A stretch of 64,000 nt of DNA. Source: Galaxea fascicularis (taxonomy: Eukaryota; Cnidaria; Anthozoa; Scleractinia; Euphylliidae). The position numbers and the translations under genes were made by a program. Shown here piece after piece: positions 12,680-23,126 of the stretch (its first letter is position 1; each line of letters starts with the position of its first letter). Under the pieces are notes generated by a model. That model saw only the letters and a program-made list of their open reading frames with translations. It ran no database searches and was not told where the DNA came from. The stretch spans positions 8,084,335 through 8,148,334 of the forward strand of contig OX419342.1 in assembly GCA_948470475.1 (NCBI GenBank). The letters are read 5' to 3'.

Positions 12680-15600
12680 GTTATTATTATTTTGTCCTCC
12701 ATTGAGACTAACACTTGTCAACAGTAACAACAGCTTCAAATGGTTTGAAGCTCTCACGCGATCTTAACTGGCCTATTGTTAACTGTAACAATTAGTTTAT
12801 TTCCTATAGTACATGTTTGTTCGGAAAAGCCCATCGTAAAGAAACTAAGACTGGTTTGGAAAACTCGTAATAAACACTGATTAATAAACACTCTGAATAA
12901 ACAGGTCAGTACAGTTGATTAGAAGACGTTCTCTTTCTCAAACTGCGCTCGTTGCATAGGATTGCTTCATTCGATCGAGTTAGGGTTGAGTTTATCCCAT
13001 TATTCAGTTTTTCAATAAAGATTAGCAAGATATATTCAGTGACTTTTCTTTCATGCAAAGCTTGCTTGATTTGTTTTGATTGATTGTTTTTGTGGTTATC
13101 CATGTGTCTGGCGCTTGATTTTATTTTGCACCAATTTTTATTTTAGAAAACTAGACCATTCTACCGACAACGACAGACTCGAAAAATTCCCGCTAATGCG
13201 CTAGCAGGGTACACCGAACGACGATCATTCGCAACCAAGATCAACAAACAAAGGTCATTCAATCTCTTATCTGTGGACGGATTTCACTTCGGACGAAGTT
13301 TAGAAAACCAGACTCAAAAGGTTTCAAATTACAGGTGCAAATATTTTTGCCGTTATGCAAATCTCTTAAATCTGTGGATGGATGCACGAATTTTATAAAC
13401 CTTGATCATTCTACCAACGACAGACTCAAAAGTTTAAGCTTCTTGTGCGGCCGTGTCTATGAATATTGTATGAACGCCAATATTTTGGCGGTTATGTAAA
13501 TGTCTTATCTGTGGACGGATTTGTTTGTCTGACGCTTAATTTTACGCCATTTCGACTCACGACGACCTCAACGAAGGTCACAACATGTACATGTGTGGAG
13601 AGCTCAAATTTTGGTAGGACAACAGCTGCAATTGTAAGCATTACGCGAAATCGATACGCGATATTAATTGATTTCGCGTTGTGGTAATCTATAATTTATG
13701 CCAGAAATTTTCGCTTCAATGAGTCGCGCGCTATGCAAATGGCGTAGCGCGCGACGCGATTCGCGTTGCGCAGGAAACGCGACGCGACTGGTAACTTACT
13801 TTTGAGCGGTACTGTATTAATTGAAAGAACAAGTTCTAAGGAACACTCAACAATGCAAACAGTGGAAATCTGTTAGTTCATAGTGAAGAAATTCCGGTTT
13901 GAGGACTGATCATGGTTTTGTCAACACGAGGAGTCATTTGCCTTCAAAGGCCATCGCAAGAGCTGTCAACTTTATGCGAAATGTTTTCAGACGTCTGGAA
14001 ATCTACCTTGAAAAAATTACAGGTTTGAATGTGAATTTTTGCTGCGTTTTATCTTTTTAATTGACTGATTTGATGTACTTAAAACAACTTAAGCAAAATT
14101 TATGAAAAATGCCCTTGGTTCACATCAGTAAATTATTGTGCTGAACAGTGACTCCCAATGCTATTGCATCGGCTTCCCATAGCTCTACTCAAGGCGGGAA
14201 TTGTGCGCGTTTACTTGTCAGGTGTAAACACAGGCTTACCTGAATAAATACTTTATTGAGGAAAGTTTAGTGCCTGTTTTTCTAGGTATCTTGATACATG
14301 GGACCTTGTAACTACATGATCTTACATAGAAAACCCAAATCCTCAAACGCACATTGGATTCCTCCACGTGACAACGGCATCAGTTTTCGCTGCAGATTTT
14401 TCAACATTTTACTTCTAAGTTTGTTTTTTGGACAATTCTTGATTGGCAACAAGTGTATTTTATTCAAAAATTTGGTAATCTATCTCTGACTAAAGGAGTG
14501 TTGTTTTTTAAGCCTATAAGGGATCTGCGTATACTGCGCAGTGGTATTTTTATTACTGAAGAATTTGAAAACTCGCAAAATAGGTTGGTAGTTAATGGGT
14601 TAAATTTAGAGGGCAAAATAGCAGCATACACAATGCTCTGGGGCGTTGGCTGAGATTTACCAGTATGACACATTCAGGGTTACTTCTGTTACATAATGGA
14701 TGACAATCTAGTCCGTGAAAGCATGCAATACCAATACCACCTAAGGCTTGGAGCCAAAGGAGATATGGTGTCAGGTGATGTCGCCCCATCGCCTTGTCGC
14801 CCCGAGTTACGTCGCCCTAACTTAACTTACCTCGCCCCAACATCTGAGTTGTGGAGCCCCAACATCGATATTGTGTCACCCCATCGAAGTAAAGTAACAA
14901 ACTGTGAAGTTTATTAATTTGCTATGTTCGAAAGATCACAAACAATTCGTCTTACTTCAGAGTTGTGTCGATTAACTCGAACGACTATACACTATATAAT
15001 CATAACTGTGCTTAGGTCATGGTTTTATAAAACAAGCAACAGCTAGCGTGACCAGCGTGACAAAAACAAGAGAGCCTTCAGTGCTGAAGATCAGCGAAAA
15101 TCACCAAGGTAACGCCAAATAAGGAATCACCAGGTCGTCTCGATCGCTGACACTCAGAAAATTTCAGAAATGGCTCAAGAAATTAAAATTTTGACAAGAA
15201 AGAGTTAACCCATTTTGTGAAGTTCTTTGATTATCCTTTCCTCTACTAAAGCTCCTTTCAATGTAAAAACACAAGAGAAAGGTTTGTTAAATGTTATAAG
15301 GCTTCATCTTTAGCATGCTTTATTTCAAACTATTGCAAAAAATTCTGAAGTAAGACGAATTGTTCGTGATCTTTCGAACATCTTCACAGTTTGTTACTTT
15401 ACTTCGATAGGGTGACACAACTCGGATGTTGGGGCGAGGTAACTTAAGTTCGGGCGACGTAACTCGGGGCGACAAGGCAATGGGGCGACATCACCTACAA
15501 CCGGAGATATAACAGAGAGCAGAGATTGGTCACTGAGGAAATAATGTCACATTGCAGAGTACATCCCACAGAAAAGTCAGGGAGATTCTAGATCAGCTTT

Positions 15601-16379
15601 TCCTACTGGAAATTGAAATCATTTTACAGTTAAAACCCCTCTTAGTTCCAAAATGGCAGTGCAAGTGAGCTTCCCAACCTGACTGAAAATTACCCTCAAA
15701 ACAGCACTGCAATTTTGATTTAATTTTTTAAATGTGTGTCTTTGTTTGTTTGTCTTTCTATGAACTCTCCCACGCAACAATAACAAAATAGTTTCAATCA
15801 ACTCACCTGTACTTGAATGTGAGTTCCACTAAATTCAGAATCATCTAAAGTTTCGACGGCCTCTTTAGCATTTTTCTCACCAACCATGTGCTGAAAAATG
15901 ATAATGCAAGGAGTAGGAGTTAATAGTTCACGTAAGGGAAGGATTATGATTGTTATCAAACATCATCACTAGCAATTATTATCTTAAAAAGGCAAGGATT
16001 GTTATGAACCAACAGCTTTCCCAAAAATATAGCCGACAACGAGCTTCGACAGCTGGCACGTGCTGAACTTAGCTTACACATCATATAATCTCTTAACTCG
16101 CCTTACCACAAATGCAAAGTTCTTGACTATATCACACTGCGACACCTTCCCGTATTTTTCGAAGAGCTCCTGCAGGGCGCCTCGCCTGCAGTGGTCGGGC
16201 AGATTTCCAACATACAATTTCACTTCTTTCTCCTCTTCGTTGTCGTTCTTTTTATCGTCGCTGCTCTCCCCTTTAGCATCTGAAGTCGCAGCGTCGTTAT
16301 TTTCGGTCTTATCGTGTAGCTCGTCTTTTTGTTCGTTAACATCTACAAGATCATTCTTAGCATCGTCTTCGCTTGCCAT
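8641..16379 (-). CDS. RRM plus CCHC-knuckle RNA-binding protein, RBM4/Lark-like
   Basis: Coding exons in transcript order are 16379-16107, 15890-15807, 12217-12153, 11913-11887, 10543-10355, 9447-9403 and 8662-8641. All borders are GT-AG, and the total is 705 nt, giving 234 residues. Residues 1-52 are acidic and low-complexity. One RRM follows, with RNP2 LYVGNL (55-60) and RNP1-like KNFAFVHM (86-93). A CCHC zinc knuckle has C132, C135, H140 and C145. The C-terminus (from about 150) is rich in Arg, Tyr, Pro and RS/SP pairs. In the family, such proteins bind pre-mRNA and affect splicing and translation in the nucleus. RBM4 of vertebrates has two RRMs before the knuckle; here only one is present, which makes it also resemble SRSF7-type layout. 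The RRM wording is closest to the second RRM of RBM4. The intron of about 3.6 kb between exons 2 and 3 is full of repeats. Confidence 0.85.
9550..9770. mobile_element. Imperfect inverted-repeat element in the last introns of the RRM gene
   Basis: The left arm at 9563-9613 (gcaacaatttgagcttg, then tttccccgtttagcaacc) is matched in reverse by the right arm at about 9699-9748. The centre is unrelated spacer. It lies about 100 bp upstream (in transcript sense) of exon 6. The exact ends are not resolved. Confidence 0.5.
12286..12572 (+). repeat. Dispersed repeat family C, copy 1
   Basis: About 285 bp match, in reverse, the copy at 56673-56962. Shared marks are ctgtacggcccgct, gatataataaatatcttact and tatggcccacacgcttcgc. 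The inner segment cgggccgtatttcactgtacggcccg is itself a short palindrome around a CACTG centre. This copy lies in the intron between exons 3 and 2 of the RRM gene. Confidence 0.7.
12638..12690. repeat. (ATT)n microsatellite
   Basis: A near-perfect run of TTA/ATT trinucleotides is interrupted once by a G. It lies in an intron of the RRM gene. Confidence 0.95.
12722..13805. repeat. Composite repeat block with CGCG-rich end
   Basis: 12725-12838 matches in reverse the sequence at about 53990-54080. 13150-13530 holds about three degenerate units sharing cttatctgtggacggat and accattctacc. 13700-13805 is a CGCG-rich tract ending in taacttacttttgag, which is also the end of the block at 54180-54215. 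This looks like rearranged pieces of one mobile family with internal tandem growth. No coding capacity is visible. Confidence 0.5.
14774..15495. mobile_element. Foldback element with long inverted arms
   Basis: The left arm at 14774-14962 begins ggtgatgtcgccccatcg. The right arm at 15341-15495 is its inverse and ends cgacatcacc. The arms stay similar to the motif cttacttcagag. The centre of about 380 bp is unrelated. No clear target duplication is seen. The arms differ in length because of a small insertion in the left arm. Confidence 0.75.
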
Positions 16380-16420
16380 ATTTCTTGCAGAGGTTGTCGC
16401 TCGAAATCAAACCCAAGCGT

Positions 16421-16435
16421 ACAAGATGGCTGCCG
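16421..16435 (+). promoter_or_regulatory. YY1-like site in the divergent promoter
   Basis: The sequence acaagatggctgccg matches the AAnATGGCnGC core that YY1 binds, which is typical of TATA-less metazoan promoters. It lies 42 bp upstream of the RRM-gene ATG and 266 bp upstream of the cGLR ATG, so it could serve both directions. The ATG inside it opens a 41-codon frame on the + strand that does not splice in frame into the cGLR. Confidence 0.45.
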
Positions 16436-16700
16436 CGCTTAAAAAAGAAGCCTTCCCGTCAGTCCCCGCATCAGGGTTAAAACCAGGAAGGACTGGACAC
16501 AATATGAACGCCTGGTTAGTTTGTTGCTTCTTCGTTTTCCGAATTAGATAATGTATACGTTATTTTCTTACATGCTTTTGTCATTGCTCAATTTGTAATT
16601 GGCTGGATTGCACTGTTCTGAAGCTAACCCTAGACAAAAAGGTTCCTTGCTTTTTAATTTACTCATACAGCTGGAAGGCCTGACATCGTCAACTTGTGGA

Positions 16701-17984
16701 ATGGCTTTCGATCATTGCATTTTGTATTTGGATGAGACTTTTGCCAAACTTCGCGATACCAAAGAGATCCAAGACATCCAAAAAGGAATAGAGGAAGCTA
16801 TTTCAGTTTTGCTCAGCAATATTGCAGCTAATGATGCAAGATTCTCTAACAAACTCGAACATTCAGGCAGTTTTTACGAAGGAACAAAGATCATTCAAGC
16901 TGATGAGTTCGATTTTATGGTAAACCTCACAAGCCTCGCTGGACTTTGTGAGTTGGTGTACCGGGATAAAGAAAAACGTTATGTTTTAGTTCGTGTTTCG
17001 TCACCTGATGGGGATAATTTCTTGCATTCTTGGTCAGAGTTTTGTGAAGAAATTTCCCATGTTACAGATCCTTTCACTGGAGCATCAACAAGTGATGCTC
17101 CCATTCTCTGTTTAGATGGCAGCAAGCTAAAGCAGAAGTTTTATTCCTTGTTAAGAGAGGCCTTTAAATCTGTAACTTGGCCTCCTAACTTAAACGTTGT
17201 GTCTTCAACTGGCTTTGCTTTTGATAAGATGGGTTTGTCAGGAGCCATGCAAGCTGCTGCATCCGAGAAAATAGATTTTTGTTGGAAAGGTGATTTGAAA
17301 GTGTCAGTTGATTTAGTTCTGGCTATAGAATGCGAAGGTTGGCCTTTGTTGACAGGGCTGTTTGAAAGCTCAATAGGTGATGGTCATCCTGCATTCTTGC
17401 TTAAAAACGAAATTAAAAGTTCAGGCTTTCATGTGGTACCAAAACTGGGGCCACTTTGGAATATTTCTTGGTCAAGAGCTGAGACAATCTTACTGAAACA
17501 CATTTTCAAAGAAAATGACCAAGCTGCTGTGAGTTATCGTGTAGCAAAACTGATAAAAGAGACACAATTTGTTGAAGTGATACCACAATCAAATGTTACA
17601 CTTCCCTTTAGCATTTGTGAGAGCTCTTCACTAAAGCATTTACTTATGGTTCTCTGGATTTCAAGCGTGGACTTCAGCACAGAGAGCTGTGGCAAAATTC
17701 TCATGGACCTTTTGAAGCTATTATCAGATAATCTGAAGAATGGTTACTGCCCACAAGTCTTTGCCAATTTCAGTACTGTCAAAAGAGGTCTTGGGCTTCA
17801 AACCCTTGCTTTGGCACTGGAAAAATGCATCATCAAACTGTGCAACATGCAAGGTGTAGAGATATCTCAAGTGCCAAAAGCTTGTGAGGATTTCTTTAGA
17901 GACAAAATACCAGTTTTATTCCCAAGCCGTCCCAAAAAACTCAGTAGCTACAAAATAACAGTACTTACAAAAAACAGCAGATGA
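16701..17984 (+). CDS. cGAS-like receptor (cGLR), Mab-21 fold nucleotidyltransferase
   Basis: A single uninterrupted frame encodes 427 residues. The first ATG (context tgtggaATGG) was taken as the start; the frame is open 102 bp further upstream without an ATG, and an acceptor-like tcatacag lies just before, so a 5' UTR intron is possible. The nucleotidyltransferase signature is intact: G56-S57 in GSFYEG, the metal-binding pair E69 and D71 in ADEFDFMV, and the third acid D204 in VSVDLVLAIE. The wording around these is very close to vertebrate cGAS. I do not see the cGAS zinc-thumb pattern, which agrees with a dsRNA-type or other ligand specificity as in many invertebrate cGLRs. The C-terminal helical part runs from about 280 to 427. 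In this family, ligand binding triggers synthesis of a cyclic dinucleotide that activates STING. Here product and ligand are unknown. Confidence 0.85.
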   Translation: MAFDHCILYLDETFAKLRDTKEIQDIQKGIEEAISVLLSNIAANDARFSNKLEHSGSFYEGTKIIQADEFDFMVNLTSLAGLCELVYRDKEKRYVLVRVSSPDGDNFLHSWSEFCEEISHVTDPFTGASTSDAPILCLDGSKLKQKFYSLLREAFKSVTWPPNLNVVSSTGFAFDKMGLSGAMQAAASEKIDFCWKGDLKVSVDLVLAIECEGWPLLTGLFESSIGDGHPAFLLKNEIKSSGFHVVPKLGPLWNISWSRAETILLKHIFKENDQAAVSYRVAKLIKETQFVEVIPQSNVTLPFSICESSSLKHLLMVLWISSVDFSTESCGKILMDLLKLLSDNLKNGYCPQVFANFSTVKRGLGLQTLALALEKCIIKLCNMQGVEISQVPKACEDFFRDKIPVLFPSRPKKLSSYKITVLTKNSR

Positions 17985-18730
17985 AAGAAGAAGGGCCATT
18001 TGAGGAAGCTCAGTAACAACAAGAGACTTCTTATAGGTTCATCCAACGATATTGTACTCTCTCAAAACAGGGTCTGGAAAATTGCTAAAGGAAAATTACA
18101 AGTACATAAATGAAAAATGACATACAAACAAAACTAAGAGTGAAACAAGTCAGGGTGTCAAGTGATATACTTGTAAATGACATTTAGAAAATAGGAAAAT
18201 AGGAATGACAGTGGCCAAAAAATAGGAAATAAATAGGAATTCTCAACCCAAAATAGGAAAAAATAAGAGGATTTCTGTGAGTTCTATCCTCTAAACACTC
18301 CCAACAGCAACTCTGTTCCACAACCCAATTGATGCTTTAATATTTAACAGCGAGCATGGCATACATCCACAATGCATTGCTGTATGAACAAAAACAAGTG
18401 TTACCAACCTATGTTACCAAGCACAACTCATCCTACAACAATTACCAGATTCCAAATTTCAGTAGATACATGTACTTCACAAGATGCCTTTAGTCTAAGT
18501 CATCAGTCCTTTAAAACAGTCAGAATGATAAGTAATAATTTTTTGGACAAACTGAAACAATATCAAAGTTCACTGTCACCAAATGTATGTCTTCCTTACA
18601 GTTAAAACCAACCACAACTTTTGAACAGCAACAACCAAAAGGTTTGTCAGTCTTGACAGTTTTTTCTTTTGTCCTATTTTCTTTAAGTTTTGCATTGCTT
18701 GGTCTTGCCTGGTCTTAGCAGTGTCAAGCA
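17985..18730. other. 3' flank of the cGLR gene, no gene seen
   Basis: This holds AT-rich DNA with a possible AATAAA at 18228-18233 that could end the cGLR transcript. Several short runs of aaataggaaa follow, a low-complexity pattern that recurs near 19430. Confidence 0.4.
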
Positions 18731-19400
18731 TCATTGTGGCCACATTAACAGTTTGTTTGTTGACAGCTGTTGCTGAAAGGGCATCATGTAGTTTTGATGT
18801 TGCATCTCACTCATTAATTCATCAGCTGCTTTCAAGTCTGCTTTTACTACTTCCTCCACTTGTATCAGAGTATCCTCACTATCTTGGAGGGACTGTATTG
18901 ATTTAGCTGTCTCTTCTTTAGCTTTCTGTATTCTTTTGGCCTCCTTCATCTTTTGTTCAGCTTCCTCTCTCTTCCTCTCATCTTCTAGTTTTTCTGCCTT
19001 TAGTTGTGCCTGATATGCATTGTGAACTGATCGTATAGATGTCTTCAACTCTTTTGTGATTGCAATGTTCTCAGGTTGAGCATTAACTGGATCATAAAAC
19101 CTGACTGCCTCCTTTACAGTGCACAGACCTGTAATTGTCACTTCTCCTAGTGCTGACCACTGGTGCTGGTGACCACTCTTGCATTTATCAACAAACTCCT
19201 TTCAGACTCGGCATTTGTTTGGGCAATTACAACTCCAGATTTGATCACTTGGGGAAGTGATTAATATCGGCTGTCACCATCAATTGACTTAAGCAGGAAC
19301 ACAGCATTCCAGTAATGGTCAACCTGCTGATCAGTATCAAGTTCAGATACCTATTGTAGAATTTATCAATTTTATTGGCAATTTTATTTCAAGTATTTAA
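18731..19400 (-). pseudogene. Decayed 3' end of a hAT-like transposase-related gene
   Basis: On the - strand the translated pieces read, in order, QVDHYWNAVF, SGVVIAQTNAESERSLL and a frame that starts near 19165 with LGEVTITGLCTVKEAVRFYD. A Lys/Glu-rich coiled coil follows to the stop at 18731. The block NAESERS resembles the C-terminal dimerisation region of hAT transposases. The first part contains an in-frame stop and a shift of frame near 19165, so the copy cannot be translated as one protein unless unrecognised splicing removes them. No N-terminal DNA-binding part is seen. The family assignment is tentative. Confidence 0.5.
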
Positions 19401-19619
19401 AAATGTTTCTGTGTACCTAGTAAAACCCTGAAAAATAGGGAAAAACTAGGAATTTCATGAAAAAATAAGAGGCAGGCCAAAAACTAGAGGAAAAAAATGG
19501 GAACTTGACAACCTGGATAAGACTTCTTGGATTTTGGCAGAGATCGAGCTATATATGAAAATGACCCATAAGAAATATTTCCTAGCAGAATTCAGACAGT
19601 GAGTACAATAAGGTGGTAC

Positions 19620-20080
19620 TTCTGATAAAAATTGGGTGGGGGTGTGCGGCACGCTTCCTAAAACCCTTACCCTATTTCAGACCAAAATCTGTGATTTTCC
19701 CTGCCCCATTTCACACCTGACCCTTAAATCAATACCCTTTTTCAGACCTGCCTTATAATCAGTTCCCTAGGTCAGACCAATGTTAAAGGCAATGTTTATA
19801 TACATTGAGTAAATAGGGTACAAAACTGTACAAAGTTTCGAGTTTAAAATCCATGCTATAAAGCAGGTTGCATAGTGCGCTGCCAATTCAAGACTGGAGT
19901 GCACAAACCATACCCTATTTTGGACCCAAATGGTCAAAATTGATACCCTATTTTAGACCAAAATGGCTAAAAATCCATACCCTTTGGCCCTGCACATACC
20001 TATATAGTCCATATAAGGGAGTACCCCCACCCCCTCCCCGTGGGCAATTACCACATAAAACATAAGGCTAAACTAGGTGT
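19620..20080. repeat. Dispersed repeat with ACCCTATTTCAGACC-type motifs
   Basis: Several diverged units of taccctatttcagaccaaaa occur between 19660 and 19990, preceded by ggggtgtgcggcacgcttcc. A relative stands at about 22025-22150 (ggggtgtgccgcccggttct). The second half of this stretch is included in the 535-bp tandem duplication. Confidence 0.6.
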
Positions 20081-20342
20081 TGATTAAAGGAAACCCTAAC
20101 ATTAGACTTTATCATACCCCTCTCACCTTAACTTTACTACTTCATGCATTTATTATCTTCTCTTACACAAATCTTGGCAGGTAGCAGGAGGTAGGCTTAG
20201 ATTAGATGGCTGTAAACATTAATACTCGAGTTGATTTGAGAAAAATAAAGTAAAATTGGTAAGACTAGAGCCAAGCTCAATACCCAAGCTATCAAAACAA
20301 TGAAAGTGATGTGTGAACATTTTCCAAGTTACTTGTCCTTAA
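19808..20342 (+). repeat. 535-bp tandem duplication, unit 1
   Basis: The unit begins agtaaatagggtacaaaact and is directly followed by a second unit with, as far as I can read, no difference. The base before each unit differs (g at 19807, a at 20342), which sets the border. Confidence 0.95.
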
Positions 20343-20877
20343 AGTAAATAGGGTACAAAACTGTACAAAGTTTCGAGTTTAAAATCCATGCTATAAAGCA
20401 GGTTGCATAGTGCGCTGCCAATTCAAGACTGGAGTGCACAAACCATACCCTATTTTGGACCCAAATGGTCAAAATTGATACCCTATTTTAGACCAAAATG
20501 GCTAAAAATCCATACCCTTTGGCCCTGCACATACCTATATAGTCCATATAAGGGAGTACCCCCACCCCCTCCCCGTGGGCAATTACCACATAAAACATAA
20601 GGCTAAACTAGGTGTTGATTAAAGGAAACCCTAACATTAGACTTTATCATACCCCTCTCACCTTAACTTTACTACTTCATGCATTTATTATCTTCTCTTA
20701 CACAAATCTTGGCAGGTAGCAGGAGGTAGGCTTAGATTAGATGGCTGTAAACATTAATACTCGAGTTGATTTGAGAAAAATAAAGTAAAATTGGTAAGAC
20801 TAGAGCCAAGCTCAATACCCAAGCTATCAAAACAATGAAAGTGATGTGTGAACATTTTCCAAGTTACTTGTCCTTAA
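20343..20877 (+). repeat. 535-bp tandem duplication, unit 2
   Basis: This repeats 19808-20342 base for base by eye and is followed by unique sequence (atgttttcacat). It includes the same 65-codon frame as unit 1. That frame is made of degenerate repeat motifs and is not thought to be a gene. Confidence 0.95.
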
Positions 20878-22612
20878 ATGTTTTCACATTTTTGCAACGC
20901 TCATTCTTATCTCTATGTAAAAAGTTGGTGATTGATATGCCTTTCATCTTCCATAGAAAATGCTGTATTCAATTCCAAAATAATAATTTTATGGAAAAGT
21001 AATAAATCATTTATAAATTTTATTACAATCTTTGATCATACCCTGCATTGACTGCATTCTAGACACCCATTCGGAAAGGTACCAGGTAGATTGTGCCACT
21101 ACTGTAACACGACTCTTGTTCTCTAAATTAGACCTACGACATCCTCATGCCAGATGAAGACAATACAAAAAAAGTCGTAGCATTTTAAGGTACGTTATAA
21201 GTCCGTGCAAAATGTTCAGTATGTGTAGGCAACATTGAATGACGTGTGTTGTGCACAGTTTTTTTCGTGGTATGAGCAGAAGATCCACGGTGCTACAGAA
21301 TTTCCGCGGTACGGCAGTTTCAAAAAGTCGACCTTTACTGATTTGTAATCTGTCTACACCCCACCTTATGTAGTCGTCTTCTTACTGAATCTTTTTGTGC
21401 CATACGTTTTGTTTATATAAAACGTCAAACATATTGCTTAAAATGTTGCTTTTTCCGTGACATGCCTGTGGTACCCACGGTGAAAATTCGGGTTGAGTTT
21501 TTTTTTTCTTCGTATCCACAAATTGCAATGTTTTTTAAAAGTTTCCCGTACCCTGTTTTCCGGGGGAAGTTTTGGGACAATAAAAAACATCTTTCTCCAA
21601 TTGTCCCGTTCAGAGGTTTGAACCCGCACCCATTGGGTTGAAGCGCGTGCGTACTGCCTTGTGCAGCGGGTCAAATTTGACTTTTTATCCCTTGGGCGAC
21701 TTCCAAGATGGTGCCCACGTTTACGGGGGTAAGAGTTGACGCCAGGAAGCAAATCTCTGCTCTTTTAGCTCGTACATGTGCGAAATGGATGAGGTAAACT
21801 TTGTTCTTATAAGCTGTACAAAACATTCAACAGGAGTGAGGCAATAAGATTCGCAGATTCCACCAAACCGAGAAGCGACACAAAAAGTTGAGATTGACCG
21901 ATCGTACACAAAATAACAATTCATAGAGCAATGCATCCCACGGAAACGCCTTTAGGCGTCTTGTTCTCCATTCTTTCTTGCCTGCAGCCCGGGAGGAGAA
22001 GCGTGTAAGTACTCCTCAGAATTCTTGGTAGGGGTGTGCCGCCCGGTTCTCCAGTTCTTGACCCTATTTCAGACCACTCCATGCCATTTCATTTCCAGAC
22101 CCGTTTACAGACCTTGCCTCGCTCTAAAATCTATACCCGTTTTCAGAGCCAACGTTACGGTTACAAGTTTCCCCACTAGCTTTGCTGTAATGAAGCTCGG
22201 CTTTAACTCCCAAGAATTAAAAATGAGATCTTGGGGACAGTTTCATAAAAAAAAATGCCGTCATGACATTCACAAACTTAAATTCAATCGTAACTCCAAT
22301 TTTTCCGGCCAACCTCTCCTCGGAAGAGTAGGCGGCACGTAAAAATCTTAGTAAACGGCACGGTAAAGAAGCTTTGCGGAAACTTTCTGATACCTCCTTT
22401 TTATGCCAAAGATCTCACTTCCACAAAGTAAAAACTTGTCAAGGAAGAATTACAAGTCTCTGGTACTAATCTCATCATCACCACTCGTAGAACTTCGTGC
22501 ATTTACTTCTTGCTAAAAATCCACAAACTTAATAACCCAGGTCGTCCTATCGTTTCTGCCTGTAGTTGCCCTACCGAACTTCCGAACTCACCGTTCTAGC
22601 CATAGCTACTTA

Positions 22613-22731
22613 GGCCCGGTTCTTACGTCGAACTTTTCATGCGCCGAATCGAATGCTAATTAGGAAAGTCTTTCGTTCTAATCATTTGCATTAGGTTCAG
22701 CACATGAAAAGTTCGACGTATGAACGGGGCC
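22613..22731. mobile_element. 119-bp PIF/Harbinger-type MITE inside the PLE
   Basis: The inverted ends read ggcccggttcttacgtcgaa on the left and the inverse of ttcgacgtatgaacggggcc on the right. The target duplication TTA is at 22610-22612 and 22732-22734. Removing the body and one TTA joins the PLE reading across Ser-Tyr-Leu-Asp-Arg, which confirms the insertion borders. Confidence 0.9.
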
Positions 22732-22842
22732 TTAGATAGGATTATGGCGCCTATCGTCAAATCTTTGCCATCATACATTTAAGACAGTACACACGCACCA
22801 GAAATTTTCCACGATTTCAATTTCTCCGGCCGAGACAAACTA

Positions 22843-23126
22843 GGCGACAGATCCTTTGCGTGTGTATCCCCCAGGCTCTGGAACAAACTTCCTGATTTTA
22901 TAAGATATTCCGAGACCTTAGATTCCTTTAAAACCAGGCTCAAGACACACCTTTTTAAAAACGCTTTTAACCTATAGTAAATTTTTAATCTTATTCTCGT
23001 AATTATTTTAAATCTTATGTAAAAACATTGAGACTTATATATAATGCGTTTTTAAGAACTGTATTATTTTTTTTATTATTATTATTATTATAATTATTAC
23101 TATTATTATTATTATTATTATTATTA
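22843..23126 (+). mobile_element. 5'-truncated LINE 3' end (CR1/L2-like) inside the PLE
   Basis: The fragment encodes the familiar last residues of a LINE ORF2, GDRSFACVSPRLWNKLPDFI, then a stop at about 22976. A short 3' UTR and an (ATT)n tail to 23126 follow. PLE sequence stops at 22842 and resumes at 23127 in the same reading, so this is a clean insertion. The microsatellite tail is typical of CR1/L2-group elements. Confidence 0.85.

Noticed and set aside
13912..14023. Possible first exon starting MVLSTRGVICLQRPSQ on the + strand
   Set aside because: The donor is a weak GTTTGA, and no compatible downstream exon was found in the gene-free intron of the opposite strand.
16426..16551. Upstream frame MAAALKKEAFPSVPASG as an alternative first exon of the cGLR
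   Set aside because: The only good donor (GTTAGT) leaves a phase that runs into a stop at the next acceptor, so it cannot extend the cGLR in frame.
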